From Streptomyces sp. TRM68367 (GTDB taxonomy: Bacteria; Actinomycetota; Actinomycetes; Streptomycetales; Streptomycetaceae): 64,000 nucleotides of DNA. Below the pieces are notes generated by a model. It saw only the letters and a list, made by a program, of their open reading frames with translations. It had not been told where the DNA came from and ran no database searches. The position numbers were made by a program, and so were the translations under genes. Positions 27,811 to 35,764 of the stretch are shown here, one piece after another. The number at the start of each line of letters is the position of its first letter. Positions within the stretch are counted from its first letter, which is position 1. The DNA is taken from NCBI RefSeq assembly GCF_014495685.1, contig NZ_JACTVI010000010.1, positions 1 to 64,000 of the forward strand, read 5' to 3'.

Positions 27811-28544
27811 CCGCCGTGGACAGCACGGTCGCGGGCGGCGTCCCCGCCCGTACGCGCGCCCCGCGGACCGACGACCTCGACGTCGTCCTGGACGCGCACG
27901 AGCTGTACCGGTTCTACCGGGCCGGTGAGGAGGAGACGCTCGCCCTGCGCGGGGTCTCGGTGCGGGTGCGGCGCGGGGAGACCGTCGCCGTCACCGGCCC
28001 CTCGGGTTCCGGGAAATCCACGCTGCTGGCCTGCCTGGCCGGGCTCGACGAGCCGTCGGGCGGTGCCGTACATGTCGGCGGAGTGCGGATCAGCCATCGT
28101 CCGGAAGCAGAGCGGGCCCGGCTGCGGGCCGGGCGCATCGGCGTCATGCTCCAGTCCGGCAACCTCCTCCCCCACCTCGGTGTCCGCGACAACGTCCGGC
28201 TGGCCCGGGCCGCGGCGGCCGGCGACGGCCGCCGCGAGGACCTCGCCGTCCTGCTCGACCAGGTCGGGCTCGGGCACCGCGCCCACGCCCTGCCACAGGA
28301 GCTGTCCGGCGGCGAACTGGCCCGCGCGGGCCTGGCCGTCGCACTCGCCAACGACCCCGAGGTGCTGCTGGCGGACGAGCCGACCGGCGAGCTCGACGGC
28401 GCCACCGAGCAGCGCGTGCTGGAGCTGCTGCGCAAGCGGGCCGAGGCCGGGCGCGGGGTGCTGGTCGTGACGCACAGCGTGGAGGCCGTACGGATCGCCG
28501 ACCGGGTGATCTCCCTGCGGGACGGAAGGATCGAAGCGCCATGA
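27807..28544 (+). CDS. ABC transporter ATPase, first of two
   Basis: The 245-residue ATPase of the LolD/MacB export class has Walker A GPSGSGKST, signature LSGGELARAG and Walker B VLLADEPTGELDG with catalytic Glu, plus the H-loop VVTHS. Start GTG overlaps the lipoprotein stop; a second GTG at 27816 is possible. The signature has E-L in place of Q-Q, a mild deviation. It forms a set with a second ATPase and one large FtsX-type permease. Confidence 0.92.
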   Translation: MTAVDSTVAGGVPARTRAPRTDDLDVVLDAHELYRFYRAGEEETLALRGVSVRVRRGETVAVTGPSGSGKSTLLACLAGLDEPSGGAVHVGGVRISHRPEAERARLRAGRIGVMLQSGNLLPHLGVRDNVRLARAAAAGDGRREDLAVLLDQVGLGHRAHALPQELSGGELARAGLAVALANDPEVLLADEPTGELDGATEQRVLELLRKRAEAGRGVLVVTHSVEAVRIADRVISLRDGRIEAP

Positions 28545-29227
28545 ACGGGTCCCTGCAACAAGGCGCGGACAACGCCGTGCTCGTCGAGTGCCGGGACGCT
28601 GCCCGGACCTTCGGCCGGGGTGAGGCCGCGGTGGTGGCGGTGCACGGCGCCACCTTCCGGGTGCGGACCGGAGACCGGATCGCGATCACCGGTCCCTCGG
28701 GGTCGGGCAAGTCGACCCTGCTGCATCTGCTGGCCGGGCTCGAACGTCCCACCAGCGGCGAGGTGTCCTGGCCCGCTCTGGCCGGGCCGCGCGAGATCGG
28801 CCTGGTCTTCCAGGGACCGAGCCTGATCCCGGCCCTGAACGTCGTGGAGAACACCGCGCTGCCGCTCGTGCTCGCGGGCGTTCCCGAGGAGCGCGTCCGC
28901 CTCACCGCGCTCGCCGCGCTGGCCCTGGTCGGCGCGGCGGACCTGGCCGACCGGCTGCCGGAGGAACTCTCCGGCGGGCAGAGCCAGCGCGTGGCCGTAG
29001 CCCGGGTCGTGGCGCTCGCCCCCCGGCTGATCCTGGCCGACGAACCCACCGGGCAGCTCGACCGGGCCACGGGACAGCGTGTCCTGGACGTCCTGGTGAC
29101 AGCGGCCGACGAGACCGGTGCGGCCCTCGTCGTCACCACCCACGACCCGGCCATCGCCGAACGCCTGCCCGCCCGCCGGGCCATGCACGACGGACGCCTG
29201 CTCGACCCGGCCGAGGAGAGGTCATGA
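28541..29227 (+). CDS. ABC transporter ATPase, second of two
   Basis: The 228-residue LolD/MacB-class ATPase has Walker A GPSGSGKST, signature LSGGQSQRVA, Walker B LILADEPTGQLD and H-loop VVTTHD. ATGA overlaps on both sides couple it to its neighbours. Two distinct ATPases for one permease gene suggests a heterodimeric ATPase pair with the fused two-FtsX permease, or alternative energisers. Confidence 0.93.
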   Translation: MNGSLQQGADNAVLVECRDAARTFGRGEAAVVAVHGATFRVRTGDRIAITGPSGSGKSTLLHLLAGLERPTSGEVSWPALAGPREIGLVFQGPSLIPALNVVENTALPLVLAGVPEERVRLTALAALALVGAADLADRLPEELSGGQSQRVAVARVVALAPRLILADEPTGQLDRATGQRVLDVLVTAADETGAALVVTTHDPAIAERLPARRAMHDGRLLDPAEERS

Positions 29228-31947
29228 ACACCCACCAGTCCCGCCCCGTCACCGCACGACTCGCCACGGCCACCGCGTGGTCCGGCACGCTCGCCCTCTG
29301 GACCCGTGGACTCGTCCGCCACCGTACGGGCCGGCTGCTCGCCACCGTCGCCGGCATCGCGCTGGCCGTCTCCCTGGTGGCCGCGCTCGGCTCCTTCCTC
29401 ACCGCCTCGAAGTCGACCATGACGCAGCGGGCGGTGCGCTCGGTCGCCGTGGACTGGCAGGTGGAGGTACAGCCGGGCGCCGACGCACAGTCGGTCCTGC
29501 ACACGGTGCGGACCACGCCCGGCGTGCGGGCCGCCGTCCCGGTCGGCTTCGCCCGCAGCAGCGGCTTCAAGGCCAGCTCCGGCGGCAGCACGCAGACCAC
29601 CGGCCCGGGCATGGTGCTCGGACTGCCCAGCGGCTACCAGGAACTGTTCCCGCACACGGTCCGTCACCTGACCGGCGCCTCCTCCGGGGTGCTGCTGGCC
29701 CAGCAGACCGCCGCCAACCTCCATGTGGCGCCCGGCGATGCCGTCACCGTCGCGCTGCCGGGAGCTCCGGCGAGCCGCGTCCGAGTGGCGGGGGTGATCG
29801 ACCTGCCGCAGGCCGACTCCCTGTTCCAGAAGGTCGGCGCTCCGCCGCAATCACAGCCCACGGCCCCGCCGGACAACGTGATCCTGCTGCCCGCCGGACT
29901 CTTCACGAAGCTGACCGCACCGGTCGCCACGGCCGACCCGGCCGCCGTCACCACCCAGATCCACGTGGCCCGCGACGCCCGGCTGCCCGCCGACCCGGCC
30001 GCCGCGTTCACCGCCGTCACCCGCGCGGCGCACCACCTCGAGGCGGCCACCTCGGGCGGCGCGCTCGTCGGCGACAACCTCGGCGCCTCACTCGACGCGG
30101 CCCGCCAGGACGCCCTGTACGCACAGATCCTCTTCCTGTTCCTGGGAGTTCCCGGCGCGGTGCTCGCCGCCGCGCTGACCGCCGCCGTGGCCGGAGCGGG
30201 TGCCGAGCGGCGGCGGCGCGAACAGGCCGTGCTGCGCACCCGCGGGCTGCGGGGCCGGCAGATCGCGGCCCTGGCCGGAATCGAGGCGGGCCTCACCGGG
30301 GTCACCGGCGGCCTGCTCGGCATCGGACTCGCCGCTCTCGTGGGCCGACTGGCCTTCGGGACGGCCTCGTTCGGGGCGAGCGCGACCTCGGCCACCGTGT
30401 GGTCCGCCGCCGCCCTCGCGCTCGGCCTCGCCGTCGCGGCGCTGGCGGTCCTCGCGCCCGCCCTGCGGGACCTGCGGGCCGTCACCGTCGCCGGGGCGCG
30501 CCGGCACGTGGGCCGCCGCACCCGCTCTCCGTGGTGGATGCGCTGCGGCCTGGACTTCCTGCTCCTGGCCGCCTCGCTGCTCGTCTTCCGCGCCTCCAGC
30601 GGCAACCAGTACGCGCTCGTCCTCGCCCCCGAAGGCGTGCCCAGCATCTCCGTGTCCTACTGGGCCTTCCTCGGCCCCGGCCTGCTGTGGGCCGGCAGCG
30701 CCCTGCTGCTGTGGCGCCTGGCCACGCTCGCGCTCGCGCACGGACGGCGCGGACTGGCCCTGCTGTCCCGGCCGCTCACCGGCCCCCTGTCCGGCATGAC
30801 CGCGGCCACCATGACCCGCCGCCGACGCCCCCTGGCCCGATCCGTCGTGCTGCTCGCACTCGCCCTGTCCTTCGCGCTGTCCACGGCCACCTTCAACGCC
30901 ACCTACAAGCAGCAGGCCGAGGTCGACGCCCGCCTCACCAACGGCGCGGACGTGACGGTCACCGAGCCGCCCGGCACACGGACCGGGCCCCATGCCGCGA
31001 ACTCCCTTGCCGTAACCGGAGTACGGCACGTCGAACCGCTCCAGCACCGGTTCGCCTACGTCGGCTCCGACCTGCAGGACCTGTACGGCGTACGGCCCTC
31101 GACGATCGCCGCCGCCACCTCCCTCCAGGACGCCTACTTCGCCGGCGGCACCGCGAAACAGCTCATGGCGACCCTCGCCCACCGGCCCGACGCCCTGCTG
31201 GTCAGCGCCGAGACCGTCAACGACTTCCAGCTCTCCCCCGGCGACACCGTACGGCTGCGAGTACAGGACAGCCGCACCAAGGCACTGCGCACCGTGCCCT
31301 TCCACTACGCGGGCATCGTCAAGGAGTTCCCCACCGCCCCCAAGGACAGCTTCTTCGTCGCCAACGCCTCCTACATCGCCAAGGCCACCGGCAGCGACGC
31401 CGTCGGTGCCTTCCTGGTGGACACCGGCGGCACCCACCAGAAGGACGTGGCCGCCCGTCTGCGCCACCGCCTGGGCACCTCGGCGACCGTCACCGACCTC
31501 ACCCAGGCCCGCTCCACGGTCGGCTCCAGCCTCACCTCCGTGGACCTGTCCGGACTCACCCGCATCGAACTCGCCTACGCCATCGTGCTGGCCGCCGGAG
31601 CCGGCGGCATCGTCCTCGCGCTCGGGCTCGCCGAGCGGCGCCGCACCTTCGCCATCGCCACCGTCCTGGGCGCCAGCCGCAGGCAGCTGCGCGGCCTGGT
31701 GTTCAGCGAGGCGGCCGTGCTCACAGCCGCCGGCCTGGCGGGCGGCGCCCTCAGCGGCTGGGCACTGTCCGACATGCTGGTCAAGGTGCTCACCGGCGTC
31801 TTCGACCCGCCACCCGCGACGGTGGCCGTGCCGTGGGCGTATGTGACGGCCACCGTGCTGGTGGCACTGACCGCGGTGACGGCCGCCGCCCTCAACGGCG
31901 TGCGCCGCTCGCACCGTCCGGCCGTGGAGGAGCTGCGCGAGCTGTGA
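29224..31947 (+). CDS. ABC transporter permease with two FtsX domains
   Basis: The 907-residue membrane protein has one N-terminal helix (about 32-52), a large extracytoplasmic MacB-like domain (to about 295), a first FtsX helix bundle (about 300-420, RTRGLRGRQIAALAGIEAGL), further helices to about 545, a second large outside domain (about 560-775), and a C-terminal FtsX bundle (AIVLAAGAGGIVLALGLAER, ATVLGASRRQLRGLVFSEAA). This fused two-half arrangement mechanically couples ATP use to extraction or expulsion of lipoproteins, peptides or antibiotics. ATGA couples it to the second ATPase. Confidence 0.92.
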   Translation: MNTHQSRPVTARLATATAWSGTLALWTRGLVRHRTGRLLATVAGIALAVSLVAALGSFLTASKSTMTQRAVRSVAVDWQVEVQPGADAQSVLHTVRTTPGVRAAVPVGFARSSGFKASSGGSTQTTGPGMVLGLPSGYQELFPHTVRHLTGASSGVLLAQQTAANLHVAPGDAVTVALPGAPASRVRVAGVIDLPQADSLFQKVGAPPQSQPTAPPDNVILLPAGLFTKLTAPVATADPAAVTTQIHVARDARLPADPAAAFTAVTRAAHHLEAATSGGALVGDNLGASLDAARQDALYAQILFLFLGVPGAVLAAALTAAVAGAGAERRRREQAVLRTRGLRGRQIAALAGIEAGLTGVTGGLLGIGLAALVGRLAFGTASFGASATSATVWSAAALALGLAVAALAVLAPALRDLRAVTVAGARRHVGRRTRSPWWMRCGLDFLLLAASLLVFRASSGNQYALVLAPEGVPSISVSYWAFLGPGLLWAGSALLLWRLATLALAHGRRGLALLSRPLTGPLSGMTAATMTRRRRPLARSVVLLALALSFALSTATFNATYKQQAEVDARLTNGADVTVTEPPGTRTGPHAANSLAVTGVRHVEPLQHRFAYVGSDLQDLYGVRPSTIAAATSLQDAYFAGGTAKQLMATLAHRPDALLVSAETVNDFQLSPGDTVRLRVQDSRTKALRTVPFHYAGIVKEFPTAPKDSFFVANASYIAKATGSDAVGAFLVDTGGTHQKDVAARLRHRLGTSATVTDLTQARSTVGSSLTSVDLSGLTRIELAYAIVLAAGAGGIVLALGLAERRRTFAIATVLGASRRQLRGLVFSEAAVLTAAGLAGGALSGWALSDMLVKVLTGVFDPPPATVAVPWAYVTATVLVALTAVTAAALNGVRRSHRPAVEELREL

Positions 31948-31985
31948 CGCCGCTTGGCGCCGACGGGCCGTCTACGCTTCCGACC

Positions 31986-32750
31986 ATGCGTACTCCCGTT
32001 CCACCGCCGGACCGCGCGGGCCGCCACCGCGCTCCCGAGCGTGACCGCGACCGGGTCCGCGTGCTCGTCGTCGAGGACGACGACACCATCGGGCGCCACC
32101 TGGAGACCGGACTGACCAGCGGCGGCTACGCGCCCACCTGGTCCAGAACGGGGACCGGCGCACTGGCCGAGGCCGAGCGGACGGCGTACGACGTCGTCCT
32201 GCTCGACCTCGGCCTGCCCGACGCCGACGGCCTCGACCTCGCCCGCCGGCTGCGCGCCCGCTTCCCCGAGCTGCTGATCGTCATCCTCACCGCGCGCGGC
32301 GAGGAGATCGACGTGATCGCCGGTCTCGACGCGGGAGCCGACGACTACCTGGTCAAACCCTTCAGCCTCACCATCCTGCTGGCGCGCCTGCGCGCCCATC
32401 TGCGCCGCCGCCCGCCCGCCTCGCCCCAGGAGGAACCCCTCCGCCTCGGCGACCTGACCATCGACACCTCCGCCCGCCGCTGCCTCCTGCGCGACCGTGA
32501 ACTGACCCTGCGCCCCAAGGAGTTCGAACTCCTCGCGGTGCTCACCCGGCACGCGGACAGCGCCGTGAGCCGCGAGACCCTGATGGCCCAGGTGTGGGAC
32601 GAGAACTGGTTCGGGCCCACCAAGACCCTGGACGTCACCATGGCCTCCCTACGCCGCCGCCTCGCCGAGGCCGAGGCCGCCGCGACAGCGCCCGTACACG
32701 TCCCCCGGATCACCACCCTGCGCGGCCACGGATACCGACTGGAGACCTGA
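31986..32750 (+). CDS. OmpR/PhoB-family response regulator of the exporter operon
   Basis: The 254-residue regulator has a receiver domain (about 25-138) with phospho-acceptor Asp74 (LLDLGLPD), the acidic pair EDD and Lys in LVKPF, then a winged-helix DNA-binding domain (about 150-252, ELTLRPKEFELLAVLTRHAD, MASLRRRL, TLRGHGYRLET). It lies 38 bases after the permease and closes the operon. Its cognate kinase is probably the divergent one at 25682-26986. Confidence 0.92.
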   Translation: MRTPVPPPDRAGRHRAPERDRDRVRVLVVEDDDTIGRHLETGLTSGGYAPTWSRTGTGALAEAERTAYDVVLLDLGLPDADGLDLARRLRARFPELLIVILTARGEEIDVIAGLDAGADDYLVKPFSLTILLARLRAHLRRRPPASPQEEPLRLGDLTIDTSARRCLLRDRELTLRPKEFELLAVLTRHADSAVSRETLMAQVWDENWFGPTKTLDVTMASLRRRLAEAEAAATAPVHVPRITTLRGHGYRLET

Positions 32751-32821
32751 GTGATAACCAGTTCCTGAGCGCCGCTACGGCAGTCAGGATGTGTTCAGGT
32801 TCCCGGTGACACGGTCGACCC

Positions 32822-33667
32822 ATGACATCCGAGACATCCGAGACTTCCGAGATCCCGCTGATCCACGGCCCCACCGCTGCCGCACCCGGCCACCGCCGTC
32901 ATTCCCGCCCTCGCTGGAACAAGGTTCCCGAAATCACCGTGTACTTCTGGGTGATCAAGGTGCTGTGCACCACGGTCGGCGAGACCGCGGCCGACCTGCT
33001 CAACGAGAAGGCCGGCCTGGGCCTGACCGGCGTGTCACTGCTGATGAGCGTGCTGCTGGCGGCCGTACTGGTCGTCCAGTTCCGCACCAGCGCCTACCGC
33101 GCGGGCGTGTACTGGCTCGCCGTCGCCCTGATCAGCGTCGTCGGCACCCTCATCAGCGACAACCTCACCGACAACATGGGCGTACCGCTGGAGACCAGCA
33201 CCACCGTGTTCGCGATCGTCCTGGCGGTCGTGTTCGCCGCCTGGTACCGCAGCGAGCACACCCTGTCCATCCACAGCATCGACACAGTGCGCCGGGAGTC
33301 CTACTACTGGCTCGCGGTCCTCTTCACCTTCGCCCTCGGCACCGCGGCCGGCGACCTGGTCTCCGAGCGCATGAACCTCGGCTACTGGCTCTCCGCCGGC
33401 CTGTTCGCGCTGGCGATCGGCGCGGTCGCCGTCGCACACTTCGCGCTCGGCCTGGACGCGGTGTGGAGCTTCTGGATCGCGTACGTCCTCACCCGCCCGC
33501 TGGGCGCCTCGGTCGGCGACTACCTCTCCCAGCCCACCAACGGCGGCGGCCTGGGCCTGGGCACCGTGGTCACCAGCGCGCTGTTCCTCGCGGTCATCCT
33601 CGGTCTGGTGGTCTTCCTGGCGGTCACGCGCAGGGACGTCACCGAGCCGGAGCCGCAGCACTCGTGA
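32822..33667 (+). CDS. COG4705-type multispan membrane protein
   Basis: The 281-residue protein starts with a triple-like repeat (TSETSETSE) and a Pro/His/Arg cytosolic stretch. Eight membrane segments follow. The internal two-fold repeat (WVIKVLCTTVGETAADLLNE vs YWLAVLFTFALGTAAGDLVSE) and TRPLGASVGDYLSQP identify the COG4705 family, whose members are often next to metal- or acid-response genes but have no proven activity. Possibly a manganese or small-ion related membrane protein. A terminator follows. Confidence 0.85.
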   Translation: MTSETSETSEIPLIHGPTAAAPGHRRHSRPRWNKVPEITVYFWVIKVLCTTVGETAADLLNEKAGLGLTGVSLLMSVLLAAVLVVQFRTSAYRAGVYWLAVALISVVGTLISDNLTDNMGVPLETSTTVFAIVLAVVFAAWYRSEHTLSIHSIDTVRRESYYWLAVLFTFALGTAAGDLVSERMNLGYWLSAGLFALAIGAVAVAHFALGLDAVWSFWIAYVLTRPLGASVGDYLSQPTNGGGLGLGTVVTSALFLAVILGLVVFLAVTRRDVTEPEPQHS

Positions 33668-33679
33668 GGCCTCGGCTCC

Positions 33680-33701
33680 GGCCCGACGGGCGCGTCGGGC
33701 C
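33680..33701 (+). terminator. Terminator of the COG4705 gene
   Basis: GGCCCGACG (33680-33688) pairs perfectly with CGTCGGGCC (33693-33701) around GGCG, a 9-bp stem 13 bases after the stop. Confidence 0.85.
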
Positions 33702-33762
33702 GTGCTCCTGGCAGTCCTGCCGGAGCTGATGGGCTGCGCCCATGTGGCAGGAAGCGCGGTCG

Positions 33763-33985
33763 GCCCGCAGGCAGGCAGGCCCCGAACTGTGCGCCGAGCA
33801 CGTGCCCGGCGTCGTACGACACCGCATCCACCGGCGGAGCGGGCCAGCGTCGCGCCAGCGGCAGCCCCAGGCCCGCTCCGCCGTGTTCGCGTCCGGGTCG
33901 GCACGGCGGCTGGGCAGGAAGAGTTGCCCGACGACCGCGGACGGCACCGCCGGTCCGCCGTGGGTGGCGTCGATGCCTGCCTCGC
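33763..33985 (-). pseudogene. C-terminal remnant of a sensor histidine kinase
   Basis: The minus strand encodes VPSAVVGQLFLPSRRADPDA and then, in another frame, GGAGLGLPLARR, ending YDAGHVLGAQFGACLPAG. This matches the G1-G2 end of the intact kinase at 37201-38547 (FAEQLFQPGRRADPGDGHSG, GLPLARRMARSASGEVTYD, FVVSLPAG), residue for residue over most of its length. Kinase core, His and sensor are gone, and a frameshift lies in the G2 box. It is on the opposite strand to its paralogue 4.5 kb away, so an inverted duplicate or ancestral neighbour has decayed. Confidence 0.75.
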
Positions 33986-34024
33986 CGGATGCGGCGATGT
34001 GCGGTGACGGTGAGGGACAACCGG

Positions 34025-34954
34025 TCAGTGGCTCTCCTCTCCCTGGGCAACCTCGACGTCGTGATGGAAGGCGAGCACGCCGGCTGCCCCGGCGGAGACC
34101 GACAGAACCGCGCAGGCAGCCAGGAGGAGAGCGATACAGCGGGTGGCGCGCGAGCGTCCCTCGAAGGGCGTGAGGAGGGCGGCGACGCGTTGCGGAACGG
34201 GACCGGTCGTGGCCGCGGGTGCGAAGTCCGGGCGGGTGGTTCGGGAGGCTTGGCCGGCGAGGGCGGCGCGTGCGATGGCGGTGGCGATCAGGCGCCGGTC
34301 GCCGAGGGCGGTGGCTGCGGCCTCGTCGGCCGCCCGCTCGGCGGCGAGCCGGATGGCGGCGCGAGTGGTGCGCAGGGCGGGGTGGCAGTGGGCGGCGAAT
34401 TCGGCGACGGCCAGGAAGTAGTGGTGGCCGGCCCGGTTGTGGGCGCGTTCGTGGGCGAAGAGCGCTTCGCGTTCGCCGGGGCCGAGGCTGCGCAGCATCG
34501 CGGTGGTGACGACGATGCGGTGGGGGCGTCCTGGCAGGGCATACGCATCGGGGTGCGGTGAGTCGACGACGCAGAGGTCACCGGCGGCGGGACGGCGGTC
34601 GGCCTGGGTCCGGGCGATGCGGAAGACGCGGACCTGCCGGAGCGCCGAGCGCGCCAGGGTCCAGGCGCCGAGCGTGAGCACTCCGGTGGCCGCCGCGGCC
34701 GAGGGCAGGACAAGGAAGTCCGACGGCGTGCGCAGAGGATGGACGAGCTCGCCGAGTGCGGCAAAGGCGGGGAGTTTGAGCAGTCCGATCAGGACCAGGG
34801 CACCGAGGGCGGTGACGCAGGAACCGGCCAGCGCCATGGCCGAGGCGGTGAGGACCCACAACGCGGTGACCGGGGCCAGGTGATCGAGGGTACGGCGGGC
34901 CAGCGCCGGCGCGAGGAAGGGCAGGATCAGCGGTACGAGCAGCAGAGAGGTCAT
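34025..34954 (-). CDS. M56-family (BlaR1-like) membrane metalloprotease
   Basis: The 309-residue protease has helices at about 3-20, 27-60, 85-105 and 275-298, with the zinc motif HERAH (His168, Glu169, His172) facing the cytosol and a third ligand probably in AERAADEAA. In BlaR1/MecR1 systems a sensor protease of this type cleaves the BlaI/MecI repressor after a signal; here there is no penicillin-binding sensor domain, as in most actinomycete M56 proteins. Translation is coupled to the repressor by ATGA, giving a repressor-protease switch. Confidence 0.92.
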   Translation of the reverse strand: MTSLLLVPLILPFLAPALARRTLDHLAPVTALWVLTASAMALAGSCVTALGALVLIGLLKLPAFAALGELVHPLRTPSDFLVLPSAAAATGVLTLGAWTLARSALRQVRVFRIARTQADRRPAAGDLCVVDSPHPDAYALPGRPHRIVVTTAMLRSLGPGEREALFAHERAHNRAGHHYFLAVAEFAAHCHPALRTTRAAIRLAAERAADEAAATALGDRRLIATAIARAALAGQASRTTRPDFAPAATTGPVPQRVAALLTPFEGRSRATRCIALLLAACAVLSVSAGAAGVLAFHHDVEVAQGEESH

Positions 34955-35322
34955 TGCTTGTCACCGTCCAGCAGCTGGCGCAGGAGCTGCTCGTCGTCGG
35001 GGCTGAGCTCGGCGACGAAGCGCGCCAGGACCGTCTCCCGGTCGGTGTCCCGGTCGAGTTCGGTGTGCATACGCCGGGCGGTCAGGCCGGGAGCGTCCTG
35101 CACGGGGAAGTAGGCGTAGCCGCGCCCCTGCCGTTCACGGCCGACGACGCCCTTCTCGTGCAGACGGGTCAGGATCGTCGTCACCGTCGTCCGGGCCAGG
35201 CCGGAGCCGAGTCCGGTCTGCACCCGGCCTGCGGTGAGCGGGACCCCCGCGGCCCACAGCGCGGCCATGACGGCGGCTTCGAGCTCGCCCGCCGGACGCC
35301 TCTCGTCCTTCGCGTTGGTCAT
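34951..35322 (-). CDS. BlaI/MecI-family repressor
   Basis: The 123-residue dimeric winged-helix repressor has GELEAAVMAALWAAGVPLTA at the N-terminal helix, the recognition region LARTTVTTILTRLHEKGVVG and wing RQGRGYAYFPV. A C-terminal dimer helix (about 85-120) carries the protease-sensitive segment. Two palindromes lie 24-60 bases upstream of its ATG and fit the TACA-TGTA operator type of this family, so it probably represses its own operon, and perhaps the divergent DedA-PAP2-kinase genes. Confidence 0.93.
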   Translation of the reverse strand: MTNAKDERRPAGELEAAVMAALWAAGVPLTAGRVQTGLGSGLARTTVTTILTRLHEKGVVGRERQGRGYAYFPVQDAPGLTARRMHTELDRDTDRETVLARFVAELSPDDEQLLRQLLDGDKQ

Positions 35323-35345
35323 GGAACCTTCCTCACCCCACTATC

Positions 35346-35363
35346 GTCTACAGTTCAGTAGAC
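35346..35363. promoter_or_regulatory. Putative BlaI-type operator 1
   Basis: GTCTAC-AGTTCA-GTAGAC is a perfect dyad in the 112-bp divergent region between blaI-like and dedA-like genes. TCTACA with GTAGA flanks matches the known operator style of BlaI/MecI regulators in actinobacteria (TACTACA-type dyads). Confidence 0.75.
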
Positions 35364-35364
35364 C

Positions 35365-35382
35365 GTCTACAACACTGTAGTC
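35365..35382. promoter_or_regulatory. Putative BlaI-type operator 2
   Basis: GTCTAC-AACACT-GTAGTC shares the half-sites of operator 1, and inside it CTACA-ACAC-TGTAG (35367-35380) is a perfect dyad. The centres of the two operators are 19 bases apart, just under two helical turns, suiting cooperative binding by two dimers. Confidence 0.72.
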
Positions 35383-35434
35383 GCTCTCGGGTGCCGGTCC
35401 GCTGCATCCGACGGTCCGGATGAAGGGGTTCTCG

Positions 35435-35764
35435 ATGACGACCACACCCATGCACCTATCGTCGCAGCTCGCTGTCAATGTGCTGGACGCCCGGTCGCTG
35501 CTGTCCGCTTTCGGCGTGCTGGGCGTGGGTGTGGTGCTGTTTGCCGAGACGGGCCTGCTGATCGGCTTCTTCCTCCCGGGCGACTCGCTGCTGTTCACGG
35601 CCGGCCTGCTGTGCACCGGCACCGCCGACCGCGGCCTGAAGCTGTCGCTCGCCCCGCTGCTGGTCGCCGCCGCGGTGGGGGCTCTGGCCGGCTCGCAGTT
35701 TCCGCAGGCCCTCGCCCGACGGATCACGGCCACGCGGTTGCGTCCGCTGCTGGTGGCGTCATGA
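35435..35764 (+). pseudogene. DedA-family membrane protein truncated after the N-terminal third
   Basis: GAAGGGG is six bases before the ATG. Residues 1-92 are standard DedA: HLSSQLAVNVLDARSLLSAF, then ETGLLIGFFLPGDSLLFTAG (the conserved E and F/YxxxR-type region begins later). After GALAGSQ the sequence switches to FPQALARRITATRLRPLLVAS and stops, without the conserved GRF-x-P-x-x-R arch motif. The normal length is about 200-220 residues, so roughly half is deleted. The stop overlaps the next gene (ATGA), leaving the fragment as a translational leader. DedA proteins act as lipid flippases (undecaprenyl phosphate). Confidence 0.75.

Noticed and set aside
30088..31914. 608-codon minus-strand frame in the FtsX permease
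   Set aside because: Gly/Glu/Gln-rich translation typical of reverse-frame shadows.
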